Shown here in pieces: positions 23,240-36,632 of a DNA stretch of 64,000 nt. A program made the position numbers and the translations under genes. This stretch comes from Gorsachius magnificus. Its lineage: Eukaryota; Chordata; Aves; Pelecaniformes; Ardeidae. Position 1 is the first letter of the stretch. Each line of letters opens with the position of its first letter. The notes under the pieces are model-generated. The model saw only the letters and a program-made list of their open reading frames with translations. It was not told the DNA's origin and searched no databases. The stretch is from assembly GCA_034008185.1 (NCBI GenBank), contig CM067081.1, positions 66,516,054 through 66,580,053 of the forward strand, written 5' to 3'.

Positions 23240-23689
23240 TTGCTCAAGCCCTGATCCAAGGTTGAGTGATGTCACTATAATGACTTCAAGTGGGCCTTGG
23301 ATCGAGGCCCTTTACACCACTCTGCCTCACGCCACTAGGCTAAGAAAGGCTATTTTTACTACATCTTTCTTTTCCTGTGAAATCAGATTAATTTGGAATG
23401 AATTAGAAATGCTTGAAATGAGATGCTCGGGGTGACTTTTTATGGCAATACTTTTCATCTGAAATATTTCTTACCAATGCAATTCGATAGCAAAATAAAA
23501 TTTTGCATTTTCCAGTATATTTCCATTCATCTTTGGTTTTTGGGTGAATCACGCTTTACTTTTACATGCATGTGTTCATTGCCTTATTTCTGGCAACAGA
23601 GCATTGCAATTTTTAAGTAAATAACAAGCGAAAAGAGAATCTATTGTAAAATACAATGTATGACAAATTCATTGAAACAAGCAAAATAA
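23240..23689. other. Non-coding interval
   Basis: AT-rich DNA with no gene. A short stretch at about 23250-23320 faintly resembles ancient amniote repeats but was not called. Confidence 0.5.
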
Positions 23690-23905
23690 TTTAAATAATT
23701 GTTATTCAATAAATGTCAGGAAAGCAATCGCGCACCTTCGCTGATCGAGGCTGCTATGTAACTTGGAATAAAGCGATAAAGGGAGACTTTTTATGCAATA
23801 ATATACGGAGCCTGTTCCAGTTGTTAAGCACACAATTAGAAATTCAGCAAGCCTTACCAAAGAGGGTCATAAACAACCACAATTAAAAACTCAAATCTCT
23901 CTCTG
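23690..23905. promoter_or_regulatory. Candidate conserved non-coding element
   Basis: This AT-rich block retains CG dinucleotides (AATCGCGCACC, GATCGAGG, AAAGCGATAAAG, ATACGGAGCC) and has dense homeodomain-like and SOX-like motifs (TAATTGTTATTC, CACAATTAG, AAACAACCACAATTA). CpG in DNA of this composition is unusual unless unmethylated or constrained. Confidence 0.35.
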
Positions 23906-26679
23906 CTTTGTATGGCAACGTGTACGCGGGGGGGGAAAAAAAAAGGTGTTTGTTTTTTTTTTTGGTGATGACTCAGATTAGCTCCAATTAAATTTAGCTT
24001 TAACTGTGAGAGCTGCAAAGGGAAGCAAGCAGAACTTTGCTGATTCCCGTTAGAGGTGGTTTTACTTACAAACTGGTAGGACTGCTCTTAAGCAGCTCCA
24101 ACAAAAGAGGTAAAAAAGAGAAATCAAAGTGGAAGAAACAGTCAGAATGCTGCAAGTGTAATGCAAAACCCTTGTGTGTCAGTAAGCATGAACAGGTAAC
24201 AAAGCAAACCTGGATCTACCCATCGCTTTTCTTCATCCTGTATGCACTGAACACGTTGATTTATAACAAAATCCTGTCACAAATGACCTTAGTTTTCAGA
24301 GTTTACAGTGTTTCCATAAATACTATTAATTCCAATATCCAATATCAATACAGTCTGGTTAAATGATCTATAATCTACAAAATTTCAGCAGTGATCAGAC
24401 AGTGGCAGAGTGCTATTTCCATATGGCGAAACTATCTTGTGCCACTTAGGTGAACTGAAATGGCAGAACAGCCTTGCTTCATTAAACCCTGTCTGGGGAG
24501 GCAATATGAGGGGAAAGAAACCCCCCCACAGTTCAACGTCCCATCTAGATTACCATACTGCTGTTAGGCCATTATAAACGGTGGGTAAGTGAGGCAATGT
24601 TTCTTTTCAGCGGTAAGTGCTTGGAAAATTTTAAGGAACTTAAACACTTGAAAACTTCTTCCAGCTCACCCTACTTTCGATGTCGAATTTAGCCCCTGAT
24701 TTCCCCATTTATTCCTCTGGCTCTCCTGAAGTGGCTTTCGAAATGCATAAGCGTGGATTTATTGTAAACTTCACTGTTGCAGCTTCCCCGTGGTTGCTCT
24801 GATCATTTCAGGACAAATGTGACAGTTTAAACTAATGACCGAACACCTATTGTGTTAGTGCTGTTTCCTGGTTATCTAATTATTATTTATTTCCCGCTTG
24901 TTCTATTGTTTCTTGCCTTACGAAGACTCCTGTTCACTCTGATAAAATTCCTTCTAACACGGCTGCAACACCAAGGGTTGGGTAAAAGGGGTCCTCTGAA
25001 CGATAACACAAAGAGCATATAAAGAATCCATCACAGCAGTCAGTAGTATAATGCAATTTATTTTCACTAGCCATCCTCTTCACTACTGGATTAGTCACTT
25101 CACTAATGAGCAAATGACCCATAACTCACAGGAGTGGGAACTTAATGTGCAGGTCTTGCCTTCACCAATGCAGATGAACTGCAGCACGCTCACCGTTATA
25201 CCAGCACTTAATATTTATGGCTCCTTCCCATCTTTCTTGGGCGTTCCATATGCTGCGAGAGTTTCAGGTGGGTGGAAAATGCAGGACCTGATAGCAAAAC
25301 AGATACCAGGCTATATATTTTTTATTGTTCCAGAAAACATTAATAAAAGATGCCTCTTGCATCTAGATTCCACCAGGAGCCCATAAGCAGACAACGAACC
25401 AGTTTTAGAAAGTGATCTTTGTATGTGCTAATACTTTCAAGATGCTATTTTCTACCACCTTATGCTAGGCATCTTTCGAATTTATTGTTCAGACCTCACT
25501 TTAGCATGACTTTCAGTTTAAGGAGAATTTATCAGGTCATTCACTGTATGAATGCAGCTTGTCTCCCTGTGCTGGGAAAAGTTGACACTGTGAAATCTAA
25601 AAAATTCTGAGTTTGTCAGTAAAAGGAGAGTTTACAGTTTCAGTGGAATCAAAGAACTTGTGAGATCTTGCTTTTAAATATGTTTTTTTTTCTTTACCTT
25701 AATTTCATATATGATTATATGTATTTACAGAGCCCAGAAATGTGAGTGTATGATTATTAATTATTAGTAACTCAGAGTTCAGAATGAAATTCAATCTAAA
25801 GTATAAAATATTCAAAACTTTGAAGTTAGTGGATCACACTACATGACCAGGGAAGCAGAAATGGAAGCAGAAGTGCATTCTGTACCTCATTTGGTAAAGA
25901 ATGATGTTAAGATTTCCATACCCAGCATTATTTTTAAGATTTTAAAGTACGTTCTAGGACTCCCTTTGTACACTTAATCCAGAAATAGTTTCCTAGAGAC
26001 AAAATAACTTTTAGCTTTGATGATAGGGCTGAAACGCTTCTGCTGAAATCCCCAAGATAAGTTTATCCCCAACTTTATACCCAGCAGATCACGGAAAATT
26101 TACCTGCCAGGCACAATAAACCCCATAGTAATTAGAAGGATTCTAAGCCTTTAGAAATATTCTACACCTTTACCCACTTACACATAAGGCTGGAAAGCAA
26201 AATTGTTCCTGTTTTCTCAAATCCTAAGTAAGACCCTGGACCAAATCCCACCAAAGTCAGCTGTACTCTTTTATATTGACCACCATAGATATGAAATCAG
26301 GACATACCTGCAACTCTTGTTGTTCTGCATCGGTAATGACTTTGTGCAAAACCTTGGATAAAGTATTGTCAATGACTCTCAGGACAGAATTAGCTGAGCA
26401 GTGAAATGGAACGACTGGCCCCACTGCTGTGTTATGTATTACATTTTATTGATGTAGCAGGTACTATAGGTGTTAGGTCTATGAATGCCTCTGATCTTTC
26501 CTGAATTAATCCCTCTTTCAAATCAAAAAGCTGTGGTTATACTGGAGTATACTTTAGAAACATGTTTCATCTGGAGAATTTTCAAGGATGAAAAATCCAC
26601 CACAGCCTTCAGTAGACAATTTCAGCAGTTAGTTGCCGCCACCATTAACCATTTAGGCCTTTTTTTTTAGCCAGAATTT
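23906..26679. other. Non-coding interval
   Basis: No gene or clear repeat is seen. There is a short G/A/T homopolymer cluster at about 23930-23962; the rest is AT-rich DNA. Confidence 0.5.
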
Positions 26680-26960
26680 ATCTAGCTTGAACTTCCAGGT
26701 GCAGTGTAACATGCATTCTTTTGTCTGCTAGACTGAAGAGTCCTCTACAGCCATCTTTCTGCCCCCATATAGATACTTACGTGATCAAGTCGCCCCTTAA
26801 CCTAGGCTTTAATATGATTTATCTAGACTGAGTACCTTCCCTTTCTTCTACCTCCACTGTCAATAATGCTTTCCAGTCTTTTAATCATGCTACTCGCTCT
26901 CCTCTGAAATCCTTCCAACATCCTCTAGGTTTACAGCAAGGAGTTCTCAAGCAGCTACGC
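26680..26960 (-). mobile_element. Ancient CR1/L3-like LINE 3' remnant
   Basis: On the minus strand the sequence follows the 3' untranslated region of old CR1/L3 elements as I know it. On the plus strand it reads as a degraded match to the segment beginning ATCATGTCCCCTCTTAGTC (here GTGATCAAGTCGCCCCTTAA) and then to the block around TTTCCAGTCTTTTAATCAT followed by GCTCTCCTCTGAAATCC. It is heavily diverged and the ends are uncertain. Confidence 0.5.
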
Positions 26961-28499
26961 AGAATTAAGACTATTTTAAACCTGGAGTAGTGGCTTGTGT
27001 TAAGTTCTCATTAGAATCATATTAGTCATAGAGGCATTAGAAATAGGTAGCAACAGCTGGAAAAAAAAAGTGACATATCAACTGGTACTTCAGGGTTAGA
27101 GCTTTAGGAACAGGGGCTTAATGGGAAAATAAAAAGTATTTGTGCCTTCAGCACTTACCAATGTCAGCCTCTTCGTTTGGCTTTCTAAATATAGGTGTAG
27201 GAGCCTGACAAGAGGCACCATTTCATAACCTAGAAACCTCCTCCTTTTACTTGTTTGTAAATGTGGTTGAACATCCTAAAATTTTCCATGTTGCTTTGGG
27301 TGAGGGCACTGTTCTTGCTCTTGGAAGGTTGCCTAATGTTTGTGTCCAGCGCTAAGGGCACTGCAGAAACATGGTTGGAGGATGGATGCTCTGCAAGGCA
27401 ATGATCCCAGTAAAGTTTATAAAGCACTTGCCTGGGCAGCAAAAGTAACATGTTAAACTTCATCATAACTGCATTTTCTTTGGAAACTTATGCTGTTATA
27501 ATTCATACCTGCTGTAAGATTTCCAGTGCAACTGCTCTGTGAAAGTGTTGCTATGTCATGTGAAAAGGCTTATAAAATTTATTTTAGGTTTCCCCTCACT
27601 GACAGTCGGTAGGCTGGTCTGTGATACAGGTATTTCATGCAATGAGCCTTTGACATTTTTCACCCAACCACACGGGTGTTTTATGATGTTGCTCTAACAC
27701 CAACACCAACAAAAAAATCCTGTCAAATTTGGAGGAGTGAAATATTCTACTTTTCTCTGTTTTGCTGAAATATGTCCTACCAGTAAAGCAAGCCCATTCC
27801 CCTGTGAAACTGTGTATCTGTTCAAACAAACAAACAAACAAACACTTCAACCTGTTATTCAAGAAAAAATGCTCAGTTGCTGAATTTTTCTTCTAGCCTT
27901 TTCTGCCAGGCTTTTTACTTCTGCTTCTGTTGGTTTTGTTCCTGCTTGCCGTCTGTTGCTGTTTCTTACGCTCCTCCTGTTTTTCTCTCTCTCCTCTGCT
28001 TCCTTCTGCCTTACCAAGTCCATGTGGGATGAATGGAAGCGCAACTCCTCTGACCACCCCAGGTTTCGAACGTGGGGGGGGCTGTGCTCTAAATAGAGGT
28101 AAGCTGGGGCACGGCTGAGATCAGGGCTACCTTGTTTGTTCAGAGAGTTAAAAATGAGAGAGAGGGTGAAAGAAGGTGAAACTGGAAAATAAATCCCGAC
28201 AAGAGGGGGTTTAAAAAACCCCTCTCTGTCGTGCAACTCCACAGCCAGTTTCTGGGGGAGGTCTGTGTGTCTGTGCCATTCCCCCTAAATGCTGTTCGTG
28301 TCAGGGTAATTTCCCCCATTTTACAACTTCAACGCCACACTAAAATTGTGATACGGTTTCATAAGTCAGTTCAGCGCACAGCCATTTCACCTTCCCTCAT
28401 CCCCCCTCGCTCCTGCAAGATGAGTCTAGGGTGCAGCAACAGCCACGAGTCAATCAAGGATGGTTCTGATTGTAAATGCCTGCGATGGTGTAAATGACA
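26961..28499. other. Non-coding interval
   Basis: It holds a short (CAAA)n run (27824-27844). A 127-codon minus-strand open frame (27859-28242) has a charged, helix-like C-terminal half but no recognisable family. No gene is called. Confidence 0.45.
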
Positions 28500-28765
28500 G
28501 TGCCGAAGGAGATTATATTCAGAGCCACATACATGCTGCAGAGGTCCCACCTCGAGATTAGCCTAAAATACCACCCAGATCTCTAGGTCCCTCCCAATTA
28601 GCACAGCCAGGCAATCTTCCTGGCACTACAGAGGCAAAGGCGTATTTTTAGCTCAGTGCTGTGCTCTCTCCCTGAACTCCTGGAGCCCCGCTGAGCCAAT
28701 GGAGTCCCAATCAGTGGGCTAGCTCTGATGCTGCCCCTTCACAAAATTGCCTGTAAAGCCCGTTC
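28500..28765. promoter_or_regulatory. Candidate conserved non-coding element
   Basis: This non-repetitive, mid-GC block contains CTCGAGATTAGCC, CCCAATTAGCACAGCC, GGCAATCTTCCTGGCAC and GAGCCAATGG. The mixed motif density and lack of repeat character suggest constraint; it is untested. Confidence 0.25.
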
Positions 28766-30500
28766 AGCGAAGGGATCTGTAATGAGCTCAGCAGCTTGGG
28801 GCTCTCAGCAAACTGCAGTGGGGAAGTGAGTTCGTGGCTGAAAAACCAGCCCTTTTATTCATCGGTAGCACATCAATTAGTAGTTGAACAGGCAGAGGGA
28901 AGATACAGCTAGTATTCATTTAATATCAGGAAATTTGCATTTGTGCTAATTCTGGCAAGTTTTCCACATTTTGGTACTCGAGGAGAGCTATTTTCTTAAT
29001 TTTATTTCTCCATTCCCCATGCTACAAAGAACCTGCCAGCTAAGTTCAGTTGCAATGTATAGAATCAAAATGTAAAGATTAGTAAGTAAGAAGTTAAAAA
29101 ATTTCTTCCTACAGATTCGACAAATCGTGAAGAAAGAAAGATGTCTTAGGATCCTGTAGGATTCGCATATGATTCATGATATTGTTGTTACACTTACAGT
29201 TCTGGTTTATTACTCTCTGAGAGTGTTAAGCATTAATGATTTGCATTATACAGGAAACACTTGTGAGTTAATCAGTGCCTCAAGTTCTTCAGTGGTTTCA
29301 CTCTTTCTTTCTTCCTGTCTTACAAAGAGCTGATTTTATTACTTAATTAGTTCCTCTGGTCAAGGACTATGGACCCAAGTGTTGTCAAAGTTAGCAGAAA
29401 GAAACATCTGCCCACTCAGTCAGAGTTCTCTCCCATCGGCAGAAGAGACGGACAAACAGTTGGTGGCAAACAGTAAGTTCACCAAATGATGGGCCATTAT
29501 TATTTTGCAAACTGACTGGAACAGTTTAGGGGGTTTTGTATTTTGTTGCAATTCATAAGTATTGGAGAAATACTTGCCAGGAACATATTTCAGCCAATTC
29601 CAGTCTATCGCACGTTGGATCCGTGTTTTCACTACTCGCTACTTGCTACTCTCCCAGAGTAACTAGCCCCTCAAGTCACACGGGGTTGTTTCTTGTCCAT
29701 TATGGGATGAGTGGAACTAATAAAAAAGGGGGTGGAATTATGAATTATTTTCTGCTTTCTCACTTGGAAATAGAATCCCCTTTTCTTCACAGGCAAGCAC
29801 AAGCCTACCCAGATCAAGCTTAGTATGTGATATCAGAAGTTCAAGATTTCTGGGCCCTTGACTCCCTCAGAAAAAAGAGAAGATTTTTTTGAAATTCAGC
29901 AGTTATAACGAGTATTTCAGATTTTAAGTTTTTTTCTGCTGTGCTGTTCTTATGACTATGATGTGAAGTCACAAGCTTAGGACAAATTTAATATTAATTC
30001 TCATTCATCAATATTGCAAAAAGGTCTTATTCTCAAATATTTATTTGCTCTGTTCTCAAGTAGAAAAAGAAGAAAACAGTTCAGAACTTTCACCTATCCC
30101 TATTTTTTAAATATATCTGCATAATCACTGCTTTTTCTGTTATCTTAAAATGTATTCTGTGGATCAACTTCAATTCTCCTGACTTCAACACGACAAAATT
30201 TCTACTAAATACCCTCCCATCCTCCCAAGCAGCCTCTATTATAGCCCATCAGTGAGTTTTACTGGGCTATGCAAGCATCTCTGTGTCTCTGCCATGTGCT
30301 GGGGCTCCCTAGAAATGCAGCTCAGTCTCTCCACCTCATTCACCTTTTAACGGCTCAGATTTTCATCAAACACTCTCATAGTCCCACTTTTCTGTGCTTT
30401 CTGAGACCAAAATAGTCCTTTCCAGCAAGGTGGTATTATATTCCATAATACGGTATTTTCTTTACATTTATTACAAACTATTACTCTGTTAGTTGTATAT
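28766..30500. other. Non-coding interval
   Basis: AT-rich DNA with two octamer complements ATTTGCAT (28933-28940 and near 29240). No gene or repeat is recognised. Confidence 0.5.
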
Positions 30501-30505
30501 TTTGT
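30501..30505. repeat. Target site duplication TTTGT, left
   Basis: TTTGT directly precedes the LTR and is repeated exactly at 31088-31092. Confidence 0.8.
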
Positions 30506-31087
30506 TGTTGTGGTTTAACCTCGGGTGGCAACTCAGCCCCACCCTGCCACTCGCTCACTTCCCCTGGGTGGGATGGGGGAGAGAATCACAAAGGTAAAAG
30601 TGAGAAAGCTCATGGGTTGAAATAAAGACAGTTTCACAGGGAAAGTGAAAGCCACACATGCAAGCAAAACAAAGCAAAGCAAGGAATTAATTCACTGCTG
30701 CCCACCAGCAGGCAGGTGCTCAGCCATCCCCAGGAAAGCAGGGCTCCATCACACGTAATGGTGATGTGGGAAGGCAAAAGCCATCGCTCTGAACGTCTCC
30801 TCCTTCCTTCTTCTTCCCCCAGATTCATATGCTGAGCACGTTGTCATACAGTATGGAACATCCCTTTGGTCAGTTGGGGTCAGCTGTCCCAGCTGTGCCC
30901 CCGCCCAGCCTGCTTGCTGGTGGGGTGGGGTGAGGAGCAGAAAAGGCCTTGACTCTGTGTAAGCCCTGCTCAGCAATAATGAAGCCATCCCTGTGTTATC
31001 AGCACTGTTGTCAGCAGAAATCCAAAACATGGCCCAATACCAGCTACTCTGAAGAAAATTAACTCCACCCCAGCCAAAACCAGCACA
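30506..31087 (-). mobile_element. Solo LTR of an avian endogenous retrovirus
   Basis: The 582-base element begins TGTTGTGGTTTAAC and ends CCAGCACA, so it has TG...CA ends, and it is bounded by perfect TTTGT duplications. The sequence matches an avian ERV LTR I know, oriented on the minus strand (starting TGTGCTGGTTTTGGCTGG). In that orientation a degraded TATA-like CAGCATATGAATC lies mid-element. The usual ATTAAA-type poly(A) signal appears mutated (CCCTGTGAAACTG on the minus strand). A 5-bp duplication fits ERVL-type insertion. No internal retroviral genes are present on either side, so it arose by LTR-LTR recombination. Confidence 0.85.
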
Positions 31088-31092
31088 TTTGT
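31088..31092. repeat. Target site duplication TTTGT, right
   Basis: This is an exact copy of 30501-30505, immediately after the terminal CA of the LTR. Confidence 0.8.
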
Positions 31093-34000
31093 GTTTTCTG
31101 AAACTCCTCTCTCATAGTTGCTTCACCCATCTACCCATTCTTTAGTCCATATGTCTCACCCCATGACATGTCTGTCACCTATGAAATTAAAACTTTTGTC
31201 TCTGTGTCTTCAAGGATCTGCATTGCTCAGCTCCTGCCTTTTTCCTAACCACCCTGCTAAGGCTGGCCAGAATGATTATCACACAAGAGTTTTTCATCAA
31301 AATACATTCTTTTTTGAATGTTATAACCTTGGAAACTCTCAGAATATAAAATTTACTGATGGCCATGTTTGCTTCCACCCGTTCTCCCTGTTGTCTCTTT
31401 CCTTCTCTGCTCCCCAGTAGGTGTCAGATCCAATATCCATTTTATCTTCCTTCTTCATAAACACCTATACTCAGTGTCCCAGACCAGCCTTTATACCAGG
31501 AATATTATTTCCCAGACGCTCTAAATACTTTGCTTTGTGGTTTTTTTTCCTAATTCTCCTTCATTTTAAGAGGAACAAGTAAGGAGGAAAGCAGTCAGTA
31601 TCTCTGATAGGATTCATCATATGGATTTCTTATCAGATCCATGGTCCCAATGCTCCTTTTCCCCTCCTATTACTTTTCTTGTCTTTGTTGATTTCTCACC
31701 ATGTTTCTTGCTTCCCGTCAGATTCAGACTTTATGCTATTCTGGGGAAGGAGCACACTGTGTCTTTTTTTGGCTTTTTCTGGCACATCTTTCACATTTTT
31801 GAGTCATTAAAATATTAATAAATGTTATAAATTATATAATATAAAGTATAGTAATATAAGCACACAAGAGTGGCATCTACTAATGCAAATAATTGCATCT
31901 GACACGTATATGTAGGTCCTCCTCCTGAATGGTGTGGCCAGATCTTTGCCCCTCAGGCCTCTTGGGAGGGGTTCCTTGGGAATTCGTGGTTATGAAAATG
32001 ATGCCCACACAGTTTTGTCAGCTTTTCATAAATGCAGAGGTACCAAATCTTTGCTTGGTAGGATCTTTGCTCCACGGTGCTGTTCTTCATTTCACTCCCT
32101 CCCAAACTGAAATCCTGTATTAATATATTCACAAACTGAGTTATATCGGTCCACCCTCCAGTTTATGGACAGGCGATAGGAACAAGCGTGTGGAATCCCA
32201 GGCCAGGGTTTAGGTGACCACAGCAAAATTTGGAAGGACCTGCGCCTTGCATCATCAGAAGCCTGATGCTGTCTGCACTGTTGAGGTTGCCACAAATATT
32301 TGCCACACAGTGTGGGTCCCTCTACATTTTCTGAGCTTGAAAGGACACAGCTAAGGCCCTACAATAGCCTCCCCATCACAGTTCCAGCTGAGGCCATGAG
32401 GAGCAACTCCACAAGGCTCCTCTGCTGTGGTATTGACAAGTGAACAAGAAGAAGCAACAAATGCAGAAGGCCACAGGGACAGGCACGTGGTCCTTTTGCG
32501 GGTACCGTCGGCACCGCTTCCTCTTTCTCTGCTGGGCAGAAATGAAGGCAATAGGTGAGCTTGGCTGAGGGAGGCAGCAGTCAGGGAGAGAGGGAAGTTT
32601 CTTCAATTAGTCAAGATACTGCATGATCTGTCATGCTTTTACAGGATGCTAGTGGAGACAAAATCAACTTAACTGGGAAAAAAGCGGTTATGTGTAGAAG
32701 ACACCTGTAACGTGTCTTTTTCTGAACAAGCAAGAATAATGTCTGCTCCCTCTGTGGAGATGGGATAGGGAAAGGTTTCAGGCCACGGTCCTCAAAATGA
32801 GGGCATGCAGAGAAACAACAGGACATGAGCTACTAATACCAATATATCCCCATATCTGTCCCAGAAAGAAAATCTACAAGTAATGGCTTTCATTAAAATG
32901 TAAACTTGTGGTTCTTGTATTCCTTATAGCCCTGTATAAATAAGTCAAAGGAGTGCAGGGATGAAGAGCCCTCAAGAATTGAAGGGTTGGTGCCAGCCTG
33001 ACACCAAAAAGGGTGCAGAGGTCCCAACCTAAGCTTGGCAGTAAGCTCCCTGCAACTGTCTTCCTCGGAGGCTGCGATTGCTCTTCAGAAGTTGCATTCA
33101 TGCACAAGCTGGTGATCATCCAGCAGATTCTGGAAGGCAGATGAAGCATGGCCTCATTTTCTAGCTTATTCATGATTTTAGAGGGGGGTTTAAATAGCTT
33201 ATGATATGAAAGAAGAAAACCCGATGCTATTCCTCAGATTTTTGTGGTTTAAAGATGAACGGGGTACTTCTTTGGCCCAGTGGACTAGGTCTTACTGTGA
33301 AATGTCTTCTGAGAAAAACTGAGAGGATAAGTGGTCTTGCCATCTGCGATATACTGCAACCATGAGCCTGAACTGAATTACGTACAGAAAAATAAAGAGT
33401 GGCTTTCTTTCCTGAGTGTTTGAGGGGAGTCAGTGGAAAAGGAGAGTTTAGATTTAAAAATAATCTAAATATTTTAAAACCGAGTTTAGATAAAAATTCG
33501 ATTTCTGCGTTCCTCAGTTGTTGCTCCTGGAGTCTTCCCATTACATCTTTGATTTCTGCTCAGCAGCTTAGTTCAGACTTGTATAACTTTAAATTTTCTA
33601 GGAAATGTATTACCCAGCAGTCTCATGTTAGCAACTGTATTTTTTCTGGTATATTGTCTTGAAAATATGACTAGGTCTAATAATCTTCCTCATTATAGCT
33701 TGTGAAACTCTATTAACATCCAAAAGTTTGCATAGGTGGAAAATTTGACTCATGGTTATTTAAGCAATTTTTATATTCTTTCTAGGCCTTCTTAGGCCTT
33801 TGGCATTATTGTACATGAGTAGCATACACAATAGTAGTAGGAGCTACATACTTAGGAAAACTTAGCAACATTACAAAATACATTTAAAATTATCAACACT
33901 TTTGAAATTATGATACCACTTACTTTGACCTTGATACAGAGTGTATTTATCTTCCCTTCAGTATTTGTATGAACTTGTCAACACCTTATCTGGAATAGAA

Positions 34001-34879
34001 AAAACTGCAACGTATCTTTTTTAGTTCATAAAGAGGAAACCTCTCTCTTTATACAGTAATGAAAATGGGAAACTGTACAGTATAATGGTAATACAAATGG
34101 TATCATAAAATCCCACTTCAAGGAGATTTCACTGAAAAATAAAAAGTAAATCTGTCTTAAATATATTAGGTTAATGGGAGTAAGAACCTCTTGACATCAG
34201 ATCAGTATATATTAAGATAAGCAGCTACTACCTCATTCAGACATAGCCAGTATTTTTTTACTCATTAGAGATCCGTCGCCAGTTTTCAGAACATATATTA
34301 CAATGGCAACTGTTCTGCAATGGCATCATAAATACTGTGTGAATATAGCACACGTACTGGTACAAATGCAATACTTGATGAAGTTCTTGAAGCCGCCAAG
34401 TAATGGCAAGGGATATCTTTGGTTTATCTTTGGCTTGGTTTTCACGTGATTTACTGCAGAAGGGACTTGGGTGTGAACTAGCACATGTGCAGTAAAGATG
34501 TCAGGGTGACCATGTTTTGGGAGTAAAACTAGACTACTAGTGTGTACACAGCCTTTGCTGCAGAGCTAAACTCAGCTCCTACACTCTTAATATCTCTTTA
34601 TCCATCTCTATCCATCTATCCCAACAAATTGTCACCTGAAGTTTGATGGTGCTTGCAAACCCAGGCTGACAATCTTGCCATGGCGTTTGGGTAGCAGCAC
34701 TAGCAGTCACTTTCCCTTCAGCTGATGCTCAGCCTGTTCTGCAGTTGGAGAAGACGAGAGGGAGTACCATCCCCTGGACACTGATGCTCTTCTAACACTT
34801 CATCACAATTATCCCGTGTTGCAGAAATCTAATGTGTTTTCCCAGAATTCAGTGGAAAAGAGTCACAGTCAAGTTTACC
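31093..34879. other. Non-coding interval
   Basis: AT-rich DNA without recognisable gene or repeat. There is an AT-only stretch at about 31808-31860. Confidence 0.5.
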
Positions 34880-36632
34880 AGAATCAAATGTGGTAAGGGA
34901 TGTCAAAGACAACAAGAAGGGCTTCTATAAGTACATAAGTGACAAAAGGAAGGCTAAGGAAAATGTGGGCCCACTGCTAAAGGGACCTGGTTATGCAGGA
35001 CATGAGGTACTGCATGCCGCCTTTGCCTCAGTCTTTACTAGCAGGACCAGCCTTCAGGAATCCCAGATCCCAGAGACCAGGGAGAAAAGTCGGAGCAAGA
35101 AAAATGCACCCTTGGTGGAAGAGGGTCATGGAGTACTTAAACATATATAAGTTGATGGGCCCTGATGGGATGCACCCACGATTGCTGAGGGAGCTGTCAG
35201 CTGTCATTGTGAGGCCACCCTCAATGATCTTTGATCAATCATGGTGGTTGGCAAAAGTGCCCAAAAACTGGAGAAAAACAAATATCACTGATCTTCAAGA
35301 AGGACAAAGAGGAGGACCCAGGGAACTACAGACTGGTCAGCCTCACCTCGATCACTTGGAAGGTGATGGAACCATCCTGGAAACTATTTCCAGGCACCTG
35401 AAAGTCACCAGGAGTAGTTCACATGGCTTCACCAAAGGGAAGTTGTACTTGACCAACCTGATAACCTTCTATGGTGAAATGACTGGCCTGGCAGATGTGG
35501 GGACAGCAGTAGATATTGTCTACCTGGACTTCAGTAAGGCTCTTGACAACATTTCCCATAAAATCCACATAGAGAAGCTGCTGAATTATGGGCTGGATGA
35601 GTGACAGTGAGGTGGATTGAAAACTGGCTGAGTGACTGGACCCAGAGGGTGGTGGTCAGTCTCATGAAGTCAAGTTGGAGGTCAGTAACTAGTAGTGTAC
35701 CCCAGGGGTCCAATTGTTCAACACCTTCATTGATGGTCTGGATGATGGGACAGGAAATTTGCAGATGACACAAAACTGGGAAGAGTGGCTGATATGCCAG
35801 AGGGTTGTGCTGTCATCCAGAGGGATGTTGACAGGCTGGAGAAATGGTCTGACAGGAACCTTGTGAAGTTCAATAAGGGGAAATGCAAAGTCCTATGCCT
35901 CAGGGAGGAGAAAACCCAGGCACCAGTACATGCTGGGGGCTGCCCAGCTGGAAAGCAGCTCTGCAGGGAAGGACCTGGGAGTTCTGGTGGACACCAAGCT
36001 GAACTTGAGCCAGCAATGTGTCCTTGTCACAAAAAAAGTTAACGGTATCTTGGGCTGCATTAGACAAAGTATTGCCAGTGGGTTGAGGGAGGTGATCATT
36101 CCCCTCTATTCAGCACTGGTGAGGCCACAAGGGGACCACTGTGTCCAGTTCTGGGCTCCCCAGTATGAGAGACATGGACGTGCTGGAGGAATTCCAATGA
36201 AGGGCCATGCAGATGATTAAGGGACTGGAGCACATATGGAGACAGACTGAGAGAGCTGGGACTGTCCAGCCTGGAGAAGAGAAGGTTCAGGGACGATCTT
36301 ATCAACGTATATAAATACCTGAAGGGAGAGTGCAAAGAGGATGGAGCCAGGCTCTTTTCAGTGGTGGCCACTGACAGGACAAGAGGCAATGGGCACAACC
36401 TGAAACATGGGAGGCTCCTTTTAAATGTAAGAAAATACTTTACTGTGAGGATGCCCCAGCACTGGCACAGGTTGCCCGGGGAGGTTGTGGAGTCTCCATT
36501 CTTGGAGATATGCCAGTTGCCCAGGTGTGGTCCTAGGCAGCTGTCTCTAGGTGTCCCTGTTTGAGCAGGAGGCTTGGACCAGATGACCTCTGGAGGTCCC
36601 TCACAACCTCAACCACTCTGTGATTCTGTGAA
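34880..36632 (+). mobile_element. CR1 LINE retrotransposon, 5'-truncated and decayed
   Basis: The element starts within ORF2 (VRDVKDNKKGFYKYISDK at about 34890) and covers the reverse transcriptase and 3' end. Recognisable pieces include HGFTKGKLYLTNLITFYGEM and YLDFSKALDNISHK (about 35421-35560), PQGS-region DNA (35700) and the catalytic FADD (35758-35769), followed by the CR1 C-terminal region to a TGATTCTGTGAA end. Frames change several times, a stop falls at 35602-35604 after YGLDE, and bases are missing around 35711-35720 compared with CR1 copies I know. It cannot encode an active enzyme. 5' truncation is the usual product of LINE insertion. Confidence 0.93.

Noticed and set aside
23250..23320. 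Stretch resembling an ancient amniote repeat (TGACTTCAAGTGGGCC...GATCGAGGCCC)
   Set aside because: The similarity is recalled, short and weak; a repeat-library search is needed.
27859..28242. 127-codon minus-strand frame with charged helix-like C-terminus
   Set aside because: It has no family similarity I can see, and composition alone is not evidence. A protein search or ribosome profiling could change this.
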